From: a virus
Strand: one strand, 5' to 3'
Length of the DNA stretch: 42,379 bases
IMG/VR virus record: IMGVR_UViG_3300048590_000401
Span: 1 to 42,379 of that record
How positions within the stretch are numbered: the stretch's first letter is position 1; every line of letters begins with the position of its first letter. The notes under the pieces are model-generated. The model had not been told where the DNA came from, ran no database searches, and saw only the letters and a list, made by a program, of their open reading frames with translations. The translations under genes were made by a program, and so were the position numbers. Below, piece after piece: positions 27,280 through 35,429 of the stretch.

Positions 27280-27891
27280 ATGGACGTATTGATCAATGTC
27301 AAGAAGTTGAGTGTGAGGATGGGTCTGCCGGAGGATTCGGTGGATACCGTCAAGCCTCAACTCAAGATGGCGATCATCGCCGCCCAGCAGTACCTTCAAG
27401 CTCAGATCGGCACCCAGCTTCAGAAGGGCAGTTACGTCGATCACTTCTACCTCGATGAATACGCGAACGCCGGTGTTCGTCCGGCTGGCTTTTTCGCGCT
27501 GAGTTTGTCCAATGGCTTCTTGCGGGCCTCGCCGGCCCCGGTGTTCGAGTATGCGGACGAGCGCTCCATCGACGACGGGAGTTGGACTGCTTTCGAGGTG
27601 GGGACGACCTTCACTACCGATCTCCCTCTCGGGCGGTTGGCTGTGCAGGAGGTGTTCTCCGGTAAGTGGGTACGCGCCACCTACGATGCGGGCTTTCAAG
27701 CCGGCGACACAATTCCCGATTGGATGAATGAAGCCATTGCCGCGTTGGTCCCGGCGATCCTTCAGTTTGGCAGCGTCGCCATAGCCCAAGGTTCGGACTC
27801 CCCGGCAACCAAGCTGGCGGTGGACCACGCCAACACCGTGATCCAGCAGTACAAGCGCCGGACTTACGGCATCGTTATCAGGCCGTCGTGA
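27280..27891 (+). CDS. Head-tail adaptor / connector protein
   Basis: The product has 203 residues. The N-terminal helices (VDTVKPQLKMAIIAAQQYLQAQIG) match gp6/gp15-type connectors that form a ring under the portal. A large inserted beta region (LSLSNGFLRASPAPVFEYAD, then FTTDLPLGRLAVQEVFSGKWVRATYDAGF) is followed by a returning helical pair (PDWMNEAIAALVPAILQFG, then HANTVIQQYKRRT). This helix-beta-helix order and the gene position support the call. AAGGGG precedes the ATG. The end overlaps the next gene by four bases. Confidence 0.7.
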   Translation: MDVLINVKKLSVRMGLPEDSVDTVKPQLKMAIIAAQQYLQAQIGTQLQKGSYVDHFYLDEYANAGVRPAGFFALSLSNGFLRASPAPVFEYADERSIDDGSWTAFEVGTTFTTDLPLGRLAVQEVFSGKWVRATYDAGFQAGDTIPDWMNEAIAALVPAILQFGSVAIAQGSDSPATKLAVDHANTVIQQYKRRTYGIVIRPS

Positions 27892-28310
27892 TTTCCATCA
27901 CTGTCGCTGGTCAACAAGAGATCATCGACCATCTCGATGCACTGGAAGTCGCGTTAGACGTCGAATCCATTCTCGACGAAGCGGCGGCATTGATGCTTGC
28001 CCGAATGCGGCAGCGGTATCTTGCCAAGCTCACCCCGGACGGTATTCCGTGGATTCCTTCCGCCCGTGGGCTGTACCGGGAAGCCCTGGGTGGCCCAGGC
28101 ACGTTGTTTGACACCGGTAGACTTTTCCACAGCATTCAGCTTTTCGGAAGTGATGAACCAAACACCAGGACCCTCGGCACGGACGTCGAATACGGACCGT
28201 ATCTTCAAGGGGCTGCGGACAAGAACTGGATTTTCCTCGGCTTCGGTGAAGAAGACGCCGAACTCGCCCAAGAATTGGTAGTGCAACGGATTCAGGAGAG
28301 CCTCACGTGA
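27888..28310 (+). CDS. Phage virion morphogenesis / tail completion protein (gpG/HK97 gp10-like)
   Basis: Starts at a GTG overlapping the previous TGA. The 140-residue product has an N-terminal helical region (EEIIDHLDALEVAL, DEAAALMLARMRQRY). Then comes the family hallmark TLFDTGRLFHSIQLF, followed by VEYGPYLQGAADKNW and a final helix. This (L-x-D-T-G-x-L-x-x-S, then V-x-Y-x-x-x-x-x-x-G) is typical of neck and tail completion proteins. It joins the filled head to the tail. Confidence 0.75.
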   Translation: MISITVAGQQEIIDHLDALEVALDVESILDEAAALMLARMRQRYLAKLTPDGIPWIPSARGLYREALGGPGTLFDTGRLFHSIQLFGSDEPNTRTLGTDVEYGPYLQGAADKNWIFLGFGEEDAELAQELVVQRIQESLT

Positions 28311-28753
28311 ACCTCATCACCTCCATCATGGACGATCTTCAGGCGAAGATCGCGTCCATCGAGGCTTTCGAGAAGAAAACCATCAAATTCATCGAGCCGG
28401 ATGTCCTGACCAAGGAATTCACCGGGTTGGCCTTGCCTGCCTGTGCCCTCGGCTACGAGGGTATGCGCTCGGTGGATGTGGCTCCCGGAGCCGTGAAGGT
28501 TACCCACCGAGTAGGTTTGAGCGCCGCTGCGACCTTCGGCATCTACGTGATTTTCCAGAACATTCAGATGATCACCTTAAAGCAAACCTACACAGATATC
28601 ACGGTAAACACGATGGATTCCATCAGGAATGTCATCAAGGACACCAAGTCACCGGTCGGCCACTACTACGAGTTCGTCATGGAGTCCCCGTACATCCTTC
28701 GAGGCCACACCGTGTGGGTTCAGCGTTGGAAGACGCCTGTGCCGAAGGTCTAA
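28307..28753 (+). CDS. Putative tail terminator protein, 148 aa
   Basis: Starts at a GTG overlapping the TGA of the neck protein. The alpha-beta pattern (helix SIMDDLQAKIASIEAFEKK, strands KVTHRVGLSAAATFGIYVIFQ, helix TVNTMDSIRNVIKD, strands HYYEFVMESPYI) is that of the tail terminator fold (lambda gpU type). Its place directly after the neck protein and before the tail tube agrees. The terminator caps the growing tail tube. The assignment comes from fold pattern and synteny, not from a specific motif. Confidence 0.6.
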   Translation: MNLITSIMDDLQAKIASIEAFEKKTIKFIEPDVLTKEFTGLALPACALGYEGMRSVDVAPGAVKVTHRVGLSAAATFGIYVIFQNIQMITLKQTYTDITVNTMDSIRNVIKDTKSPVGHYYEFVMESPYILRGHTVWVQRWKTPVPKV

Positions 28754-28777
28754 TTTGTTAGGCAGCGTGGGTCTGAG

Positions 28778-28783
28778 TAGAAT
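28778..28783 (+). promoter_or_regulatory. Late promoter candidate, TAGAAT
   Basis: GAGTAGAATCTGG lies 44 bases before the ATG at 28827. TTGTTA, 17 bases upstream of the box, could serve as a weak -35 element. One of the best members of the late class. Confidence 0.45.
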
Positions 28784-28826
28784 CTGGCGCTGTACCTTGC
28801 TTTAAGTTAATCAACCGGAGATACAC

Positions 28827-29501
28827 ATGTCCCTCGAAAGCGTTCCGAAGGTTGGGCAGAACGGCGTCACCGCTGCCCTTCGCAAGATTCTGGTCGAGCA
28901 GCAAGGGCTGCGGATCGCGGTAGTCGCGGGTGCAGCGGCTGGTACCAAGATGAACGTCGCGGCGATGCGTACCGAGGACACGATCCTCGCGGCTCTCGTC
29001 GAGGACACCACGTCGGGTGTCACCAGCGCCGACGATTCGGCGAACGTCACCATCCAATCCACCACGGCCACAGGTACGGTCACTGCCGCCTCGGTTTCCG
29101 ACGGCGACACCGTCACGGTGGACGACAAGACCTTCACGTTCAAGACCACGGTCGTGGCCGATGCCCAGATCGCCATCGGTGCGGACGACACGGCTTCGGC
29201 GACGAACCTCAAGAATGCCGTCAACGCATGGCAAAACCGCTACACCGGCACGCTGACCCGCAAGCCCAAGGTCATCGCCACGTCGGCTCTCGGCGTGGTC
29301 ACCCTGACGGCGGCGGCAACGCTGAACCCGGCGGTGGCGGACGCGGCGGGCAACGCCGTCGTCCTGCTGTCGAGCAACGGCTCGCGCCTCGCAGTCACGG
29401 GTTCCGGCACGCTGACCAACGGCACGGACACCGGTGGCATCAAGTCCACGACGAACCTGACCGGCAAAGCGCTGCTGCTTTTCTGGTACAACAAGCAGTA
29501 A
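28827..29501 (+). CDS. Virion protein with Thr/Ala-rich domain, 224 aa
   Basis: ATG preceded by CCGGAG. The first 60 residues look globular (VGQNGVTAALRKILVEQQGL). The remainder is Thr, Ala, Val and Asp-rich, with the segment TATGTVTAASVSDGDTVTVDDKTFTFKT. That is a widespread phage structural motif (a G-T-V-x-x-x-x-V-x-x-G-D-x-V-T-V-x-G-x-x-F-T-F pattern) found in tail and head surface proteins. Located between tail terminator and tail tube, it is probably a tail or decoration protein under its own late promoter candidate. Confidence 0.65.
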   Translation: MSLESVPKVGQNGVTAALRKILVEQQGLRIAVVAGAAAGTKMNVAAMRTEDTILAALVEDTTSGVTSADDSANVTIQSTTATGTVTAASVSDGDTVTVDDKTFTFKTTVVADAQIAIGADDTASATNLKNAVNAWQNRYTGTLTRKPKVIATSALGVVTLTAAATLNPAVADAAGNAVVLLSSNGSRLAVTGSGTLTNGTDTGGIKSTTNLTGKALLLFWYNKQ

Positions 29502-29527
29502 CCGCTGAACACTGACAGGAGCCTCAA

Positions 29528-30574
29528 ATGAACCTGAAATGGGATGCAGTCGATCAGTACTTCAGCGGTCAGGGCGTTGTGCTCGTGGGCCTGCGGGACT
29601 CCCTCGGTCGCCCGAAGGGCCTGCGGTCCATGGGCAACGTCTCGGCGCTGAAGATCACCACGGCGACCTCGGTGTTGGAGCACAAGGAGTCGCACACCGG
29701 CCAGCGCGGCACGGACAAGCGGATCACGACCGAGGTCAAGGTCGGCCTGAGCATGACCGGCGAGAACTTCTCGGGACGCAACCTCGCGGACTTCACGCGC
29801 GGTCTGCTGACCGAAGTCGCGGCGGGTACGGAGACCGCCTACGCGGTCGTGGCTTACCCCGGTCTGGTTTCGCCCCTCGGTCACGTGGGAGTCACCGTTT
29901 CGGCGGTGAAGACCGGCGCGACCTCGCTCACGGGGTGGGTGGACGACGACACCGCGTGGGACTACAAGGTCAACGAGGACCACGGCTCGATCAAGTTCAA
30001 CGACGGCGTGGATACCGCGTACTCGGCGAACTGGGGTGCCATCGTCACGGCGATCACGGTCGGGGCGACCACGGTCATCACCTGCGACCCGGGTACGCTG
30101 GCAGTCGGCGATGTCGTGACCTGTTCGGGCTTCACCGGTGCGGACGCCGCGAACCTGAATGCCATCGCGCTGACGGTCTCGGCGGTCTCGGGTACGGGTT
30201 TCTCCTCGACGACGGTGGACACCACGGGTGACACCATCACCACGGCGGCGGGCACCAGGGCGGTCTTTGCCACGGCGGGCCACAGCTACACGGTGGCCTA
30301 CACGTACCTCGATCAGGAACTGATCGGCGCACTGTCGCAGGGCACGCTCGAACTGTACATGCGGTTCGAGGGGCTGAACACCGCCGAGGAGTCGGAGGCG
30401 GTTGTTGTCGAGGTCTTCAAGTGCTCGACCGACCCGCTGAAGGATTTCGACATGATCTCCGACGGTATCCAGGCGTTCGTGCTCGAAGGTTCGGTTCTCG
30501 CGGACACGCTGCGTGCCTCCGGCAGTCAGTACTTCCGCGTGATGAAGCTCGACAGTGCGCCGCAACCCGCCTAA
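29528..30574 (+). CDS. Major tail (tube) protein with Ig-like or insertion domain
   Basis: The product has 348 residues; the ATG follows GACAGGAG. The N-terminal half (VSALKITTATSVLEHKESHTGQ, then EVKVGLSMTGENFSGRNLADFTRGL) and the C-terminal part (LELYMRFEGLNTAEESEAVVVEVFKC, then DFDMISDGIQAFVLEGSVLAD) match the split tube domain of siphovirus major tail proteins. Between them is about 100 residues of Thr/Val/Gly/Asp sequence (VGATTVITCDPGTLAVGDVVTCSGFTGADA) that would form a surface domain. Stacked rings of it form the tail tube. The position before the frameshifted chaperone and tape measure is the standard order. Confidence 0.82.
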   Translation: MNLKWDAVDQYFSGQGVVLVGLRDSLGRPKGLRSMGNVSALKITTATSVLEHKESHTGQRGTDKRITTEVKVGLSMTGENFSGRNLADFTRGLLTEVAAGTETAYAVVAYPGLVSPLGHVGVTVSAVKTGATSLTGWVDDDTAWDYKVNEDHGSIKFNDGVDTAYSANWGAIVTAITVGATTVITCDPGTLAVGDVVTCSGFTGADAANLNAIALTVSAVSGTGFSSTTVDTTGDTITTAAGTRAVFATAGHSYTVAYTYLDQELIGALSQGTLELYMRFEGLNTAEESEAVVVEVFKCSTDPLKDFDMISDGIQAFVLEGSVLADTLRASGSQYFRVMKLDSAPQPA

Positions 30575-30590
30575 GTTCCCGGCTAGGGCG

Positions 30591-30596
30591 TAGCAT
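30591..30596 (+). promoter_or_regulatory. Late promoter candidate, TAGCAT
   Basis: GGCGTAGCATGGCGG lies 46 bases before the tail chaperone ATG. The same region has a GGGGCCGGGAAGACCGGTCCCC hairpin-like GC-rich stretch (about 30600-30622), which may also attenuate readthrough from the tube gene. Confidence 0.35.
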
Positions 30597-30641
30597 GGCG
30601 GGGGCCGGGAAGACCGGTCCCCGCTTTCACATGGAGGAATG

Positions 30642-31151
30642 ATGAGCGACATCAAGGCCGCCTTTCCGGCGGAGCCGAAGCATCTGGACCTGCGGATTTG
30701 CGACGACGCAGGTGACGTAGTAGAAACCCACAAAGCAACCATCCGGCGGTTCCGCACGGGTGACATCCCCAAGATTCTTGCGGCCATCGCGCCGATCAAC
30801 AAGGAACTCAAAGCACTGGCGGAGACGCCGGACTTCGACCCCACCACCCTGTTTTTCGAGCGTGCCGGGGATTGTCTCAACTTCGTGTGCGTTACCTCGG
30901 GTGTCCCTCGTGACGTGCTGGACAAGGTGGAGTTCGAGGACACGATCAACCTGTTCACCACGGTACTGGAGGTGAACCTCGATTTTTTCGTCAAGAGGGT
31001 GCTTCCGACACTCGTGGGGGCATTGAGGAGGCTAAAAGACGTCTGGACCGTGCGTTCAATCGCCGTTCCGGGGCTGATGGACCTGAAGGAAGCTGGGCCG
31101 ACTGCATCAACTACGTCGTCGCCGCCGGCTACGGGAGCTACCAGCAAGTGA
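30642..31151 (+). CDS. Tail assembly chaperone, short form, 169 aa
   Basis: I chose the second of two adjacent ATGs because GGAGG is four bases upstream of it. The protein (RFRTGDIPKILAAIAPINKELKALAE, then TTVLEVNLDFFVKRVLPTLVGAL) has the acidic/helical pattern of gpG-like chaperones that coat the tape measure during tail assembly. The normal frame ends in a low-complexity Thr/Ser/Pro tail, which suggests that the biologically important longer product is made by frameshifting. It lies between the tube gene and the tape measure gene, as in lambda. Confidence 0.8.
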   Translation: MSDIKAAFPAEPKHLDLRICDDAGDVVETHKATIRRFRTGDIPKILAAIAPINKELKALAETPDFDPTTLFFERAGDCLNFVCVTSGVPRDVLDKVEFEDTINLFTTVLEVNLDFFVKRVLPTLVGALRRLKDVWTVRSIAVPGLMDLKEAGPTASTTSSPPATGATSK

Positions 31152-31303
31152 TGGATTTGGACTGGGTGACGTTCCTTGCCCTGTCCAAAGCAATAGCCAA
31201 GAGGTGGAAGTCCGAGAAGTGCGACGCGTTCTGGTTGATGCTGATTGCCACCCGTGGGTCTGAGGATGCAGTTGACGAGGTGAAGAAGGCATTTAATGGC
31301 TGA
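30642..31303 (+). CDS. Tail assembly chaperone, long form by -1 frameshift, about 220 aa
   Basis: In the -1 frame an ordinary protein continues to the TGA at 31301-31303, overlapping the tape measure ATG by eight bases. Its sequence includes IEEAKRRLDRAF, SWADCINYVVAAGYGSYQQV and LDWVTFLALSKAIAKRWK, a good helical extension. It has no start codon or ribosome site of its own. A slippery site is needed; the canonical T TTT TTC lies at 30983-30989, and a second candidate, C TAA AAG read as CTA AAA G, lies at 31032-31038. Slippage at the first gives 116 plus 104 residues. This gpG-gpGT arrangement binds the tape measure and tube during assembly. Confidence 0.8.
30983..30989 (+). other. Putative -1 slippery heptamer T TTT TTC
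   Basis: Zero-frame codons GAT TTT TTC GTC (D-F-F-V) give a perfect X XXY YYZ site. After slipping, TTT TTT is read and the frame continues open to 31303. A second possible site (CTAAAAG at 31032-31038) would keep 14 to 16 more zero-frame residues. Confidence 0.6.
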
Positions 31304-34300
31304 GTCCACACTTTCCATTGCGATCAAAGCCCTTGTCGAAGGACTAGACGAGGTGCGGGCGCTCGCCGAGGAATTGACCGGACTCTCTACGGAGGCCGAG
31401 GCCGTTGGTGACAGCACGGAGCAAGCTGCTGAGGGCAACAAGGACCTCGCGGATTCCGCAGCGGCGGCCAACCCCGAACTCGCGGCCCAGAAGAAAGAGG
31501 CTGATGAGTTGAACAAGAGCCTCGACAGCATGGTGGGCTTCCTGAAAAAGGCGGCTCTCGCGTGGCTGGGTTATCTCGGCATCTCCAGCGCCAAGGCCCT
31601 GATCGACGAGGCGGCGTCCTCACAGGAACTCAGTAACTCCCTGATCATCCTCGGTGGCTCAGCGGGTATCGCCAAGGAGCAGATGGATGGTCTGGTGGAC
31701 TCTATACGCCAGATGGGTCTCTCCGAGAACGCGGCGACCGAGGGCCTCATCAAGCTCACGAAGGCCGGGGTGGACCTCACCTCGACCACGGAGAAAGGGC
31801 TGAACAACGCCCAGCGTCTTGCCAAGGTGGCGCAGGACATCGCGGCAGTCAGTGGCAAAGATACCCGTGAGGTGTTCAACTCGATTAACCGTTCCATCGA
31901 GATCGGCAACACCCGGCTGCTTCGGCAGTTGGGCATCAAGATCGACCAGCAAGCGGCGGAAGAGAAGTTCATTGCCACGCTGAATGACGGGACAGTCGTC
32001 CTAAACGAACAGCAGAAGGCACAGGCTACCCTCAACGCTATTCTTGACGCCGGGGTCAAGGTAGCCGGGGCCTACGAGGCCAGCTTGGGTACGGCCGCCG
32101 GACTGCAACGGGAACTTACCAAGCAGACAGAAGACCTCGTGGACCTCCTCGGGGCGCAGTTGCTGCCAGCATGGAAGTTCGTGCTCGAACTAATGATCGA
32201 CGTCTCGAAGACTTTCCAGGCGTTGGTTAGCAACCAGAACGACGCCGGGGAAGGCGCGAAACTTATTGGGGACTCCCTCAAGGGTGCTTTCGACGCCGTG
32301 GGCGAACTCATCAAGTCCGCTCTCACCAACTTCGTGGCACTCAAGGACGTCGCGGGCCTGCTCCTCATTCCCCTGGCCGACGCTGTGAAGTTCATTGCCG
32401 AACTCGTGACGGGCGTCAACAAGTCCGGGGAGGGGCTGAATTTCGTCAAGGCGGTTCTTACGGGTGTCGGACTCATCCTCGCGGGCGTCGTGGATGGTGT
32501 GAAGCTGTTGTACGCCGCGTTTCTGTTGGTGCTCGCCACGGTAGACAAGCTGTCGTTCGGGTTGCTGGGTGTTGGTGATCAGGCGACCAAGGAGGCCAAC
32601 AAGATCATCGACGCCTTCAAGAACGGCGAGACCTCGGTTGGCAAGTACATCAAAGCCATCGAGACGGCGAAGGAAGCCGGGAAGAATGTCGCCCCACCGC
32701 CCAAACAGTTCGACGAATACGAGAAGGAAATCAAGGAGATCGAGGCGGCGACCAAGAAGTTCTCGGATACCAACGAGGAGTCCATCGCTGGTCTGACCAA
32801 AATCCGCGAGGCGATGAGCAAGATCAAGGACCCCAGTGAGGCCTTGCAAAAGAGCCTGCAAGCCTTGGATGCCAGGATCGACACCCTCACCCAGAAGCTG
32901 CGCAACGAATACCTCGCGGCACTGAAATCCTTGAACATCGCGCCGGAACAGTTGACCGGCGGGATCGACCGCGCTACTGCGGCCATCATCCAGAACTTCG
33001 ACAAGATCATCGCCGCTGGTCCCAAAACCCAGCAGGCGATCAACAAGGCTTTCGAGTTGAACCTCGATGCCCTCAAGAACTACGACTCCTTGGCGGCAAC
33101 CATCGAGAAGGTGCGTCAGCAGTTGATTAAGACCTTCGGCGAAGGCGGACTCAAGAGCCGGGAATTCCAACAGTCACTCGACCAGACCAAGCGCAAGTTC
33201 GACGAGTTGCTGCCGTCGATGCTGAAGGTCGCGGATACCGATGCCGAGTTCGTCAAGCTGCGCGAGCAAATCGAGAATTTTGGTAAGCAAGGCGTCTTGA
33301 GTGTTGCTGCTGTGGGCGATGCGATGGCCAAGCTCGCCGACCGGCAGGATGAGTTTTCCCGCGAGTTCGCCAAGAAGGACCTCGTGGCTCCTCTGAGGGA
33401 GTTGGGCACCACGATCCGCGAAGTCGAGACCGAGATCGGCGAAAGCGCCCGGCGCGTTGGTCAGTCGCTGGACACCATCGCCAAAGCCGCACAGTTGACT
33501 GGCGAGCAGTTCCAGAAGGTGTTCAGCAAGGGCCTGGACACCGCCAAGACCATTCAGGACCTCCGAGTCTTCAAAGGGGCGCTGGATGACGCCAGTCGGT
33601 CGGGAGTAGTGGGGTTTACCGACCTACGGCAGGCCACGGAAAAGCTCACCCTCAAGTTCAAGGACCTCTTTGACGCCCAGTTGAAGTCCGCCCGCACCAG
33701 CGGAGACTTCGATCAACTCAAAAAGTCCGTCCAACAGTTGGGCGAGGCCGGGGTTCTGACCGCTCAGCAGGTTGGCAACGCCCTCAAGGACATCACGGAG
33801 AAAGCCCGGGGGTTCAATGAGGAGATCGTGCGTCTCGCCCAGCAGACGGCCGAGGTCGCTGAGCAACGGCTGGCCATCGTCAAGGCACAGTCAGACGCTG
33901 AAACCAAGCTTCGGGACATCAAAAAGGCTCAGCTTGTCCTCGAAGACGATCTGAACAAGGCCCGTGAGGTCGGTACCGATCAGGCGAAGGCTCAAGTCGA
34001 GGCAGACAAGGCCCGGATTAAGGTACTGGAACAAGAACGCAATCTCGCCCTGCTGAAGGCTCAAGAAGAGCAGGCGAACATGGACTTGCTGTTGGCCAAG
34101 CAGGCGGAGTTGAACGCTCTCCGTGAGCTTGAGAAGGACCCCACCAACGCTGCCGCCGAGGCCGCGTTGAAGGCCGCCAAAGACGAGGTGGCCACCCGGG
34201 AAGTCATCGTCTCTCAGATCAAGGAGGCGGTTGCCAACGAAGAGGCTATGGTAGAACGGACTCGTCAGGTCGCTGAGGAGGCCCAACGGGTCGCCGACGC

Positions 34301-35429
34301 CTTTGGCAGCGCCGCGAATCAGGCCAAGCAGTTCACGTTCGGCAACGTGCAGGTCGGGGTTACCACCTTCGACAATTTGGTTCAGCGCCTGCGCGCAATG
34401 GGCCTCAGTTTGGTACAGGCCCGGGGCTACGCCGAGAGCCTGATGGGGTCGATGCGTGCGCTCGTCGGCATCGGCTTCGAGGCGGCCGAGCAGATGTTCC
34501 GAATCGAAGAGGGCCTGCGGGACATCGCCCAGCGCCTCCAGGAAGATGCGGACATCGCCCAGCGCGTCTCCGACGCCTACGACAGCGTTGCCGGCTCTGC
34601 CGAGGCCGCCGCCGAGGCCATGGTGGAAGGTGGCACGGGCATGAAGTCCGTGGCCTTGGCAGGTGAGCAACTTGCCGCTGTGTTCGGCCGTATTCGGAGG
34701 GACGCACAGGCGGTTGTCAGGGCCGCCAATGACGCTGCTACGGGCTTCCTCGACCGGGTACTGGGCATCCGCGTAGAACTTCTGCGGCAGCAAGGCAAGG
34801 AGATCGAGGCGACCAAGGTGGAGTTCGACCAGCGGCGGAAGCAACTCGCGCTGGAGGAAAAGATGTTGGAAATCAAGATCAGGGCCGCCCAGATCACCGC
34901 CCGCGCCGCTGGTCTGAAGCAAGAAGCCGCCGAGTTGGAGAAGTTCCTTCAGGAAGTTCGCAAGGGTTTTGCGCAGGCGGACGCTGACCTCGTGGAGTTG
35001 GAACGTATTGCCCTGGAGAATCTCCGCAAGGCCGAAGAGGAGCGCCGTAAGAGCGAGACCGAGCGATTGGCGGCTGAGAAGAAGGTGAATCAGGAGAGGT
35101 TGACTGGTTTGGAGATCACCGAGCAGACCGGGGCCGTTGCTTTCCAGAATGCCGAAGCTTACGTCAACGCTTTGGCGGAGGCCAACGACGCCATTGTCAA
35201 GGCACAACAATCGTCGTTGAGCACCGTGAACAGCGCCCAGCAAGGGACGGGGGCTTTCCTTCTTCCCAATTCCGCTACTGTTGCCCCCGTAAATACCGGA
35301 GGGGATAACAGCACCAAGATCACTCAGAATGTCACGATACATGTTGACGGGAAGGACCTACTCGACGAGAATCAGCTTGATCTGAAGGTCCGCCCCTACT
35401 TCGAGAAATTGGCCCGACGCTCCAAATAA
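31296..35429 (+). CDS. Tape measure protein
   Basis: The product has 1377 residues; the ATG overlaps the end of the frameshifted chaperone, with GAAGAAGG upstream. It is a very long helical and coiled-coil protein (AETKLRDIKKAQLVLEDDLNKAREV, VEFDQRRKQLALEEKMLEIKI). Hydrophobic membrane-like stretches lie near residues 85-105 and 350-425 (VLTGVGLILAGVVDGVKLLYAAFLLVLATVDKL), as is usual for tape measures, which enter the host membrane during DNA injection. Tail length scales with its length; at about 0.15 nm per residue the tail would be near 200 nm (family knowledge). The end contains a short polar tail. No peptidase motif was recognised. Confidence 0.92.
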   Translation: MAESTLSIAIKALVEGLDEVRALAEELTGLSTEAEAVGDSTEQAAEGNKDLADSAAAANPELAAQKKEADELNKSLDSMVGFLKKAALAWLGYLGISSAKALIDEAASSQELSNSLIILGGSAGIAKEQMDGLVDSIRQMGLSENAATEGLIKLTKAGVDLTSTTEKGLNNAQRLAKVAQDIAAVSGKDTREVFNSINRSIEIGNTRLLRQLGIKIDQQAAEEKFIATLNDGTVVLNEQQKAQATLNAILDAGVKVAGAYEASLGTAAGLQRELTKQTEDLVDLLGAQLLPAWKFVLELMIDVSKTFQALVSNQNDAGEGAKLIGDSLKGAFDAVGELIKSALTNFVALKDVAGLLLIPLADAVKFIAELVTGVNKSGEGLNFVKAVLTGVGLILAGVVDGVKLLYAAFLLVLATVDKLSFGLLGVGDQATKEANKIIDAFKNGETSVGKYIKAIETAKEAGKNVAPPPKQFDEYEKEIKEIEAATKKFSDTNEESIAGLTKIREAMSKIKDPSEALQKSLQALDARIDTLTQKLRNEYLAALKSLNIAPEQLTGGIDRATAAIIQNFDKIIAAGPKTQQAINKAFELNLDALKNYDSLAATIEKVRQQLIKTFGEGGLKSREFQQSLDQTKRKFDELLPSMLKVADTDAEFVKLREQIENFGKQGVLSVAAVGDAMAKLADRQDEFSREFAKKDLVAPLRELGTTIREVETEIGESARRVGQSLDTIAKAAQLTGEQFQKVFSKGLDTAKTIQDLRVFKGALDDASRSGVVGFTDLRQATEKLTLKFKDLFDAQLKSARTSGDFDQLKKSVQQLGEAGVLTAQQVGNALKDITEKARGFNEEIVRLAQQTAEVAEQRLAIVKAQSDAETKLRDIKKAQLVLEDDLNKAREVGTDQAKAQVEADKARIKVLEQERNLALLKAQEEQANMDLLLAKQAELNALRELEKDPTNAAAEAALKAAKDEVATREVIVSQIKEAVANEEAMVERTRQVAEEAQRVADAFGSAANQAKQFTFGNVQVGVTTFDNLVQRLRAMGLSLVQARGYAESLMGSMRALVGIGFEAAEQMFRIEEGLRDIAQRLQEDADIAQRVSDAYDSVAGSAEAAAEAMVEGGTGMKSVALAGEQLAAVFGRIRRDAQAVVRAANDAATGFLDRVLGIRVELLRQQGKEIEATKVEFDQRRKQLALEEKMLEIKIRAAQITARAAGLKQEAAELEKFLQEVRKGFAQADADLVELERIALENLRKAEEERRKSETERLAAEKKVNQERLTGLEITEQTGAVAFQNAEAYVNALAEANDAIVKAQQSSLSTVNSAQQGTGAFLLPNSATVAPVNTGGDNSTKITQNVTIHVDGKDLLDENQLDLKVRPYFEKLARRSK

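Noticed and set aside
29240-31531. 763-codon open frame on the - strand opposite the tail tube and chaperone genes
   Set aside because: Crosses several well-supported + strand genes, has no ribosome site and gives Arg/Ser-rich low-quality sequence; a shadow of GC-rich codon use.
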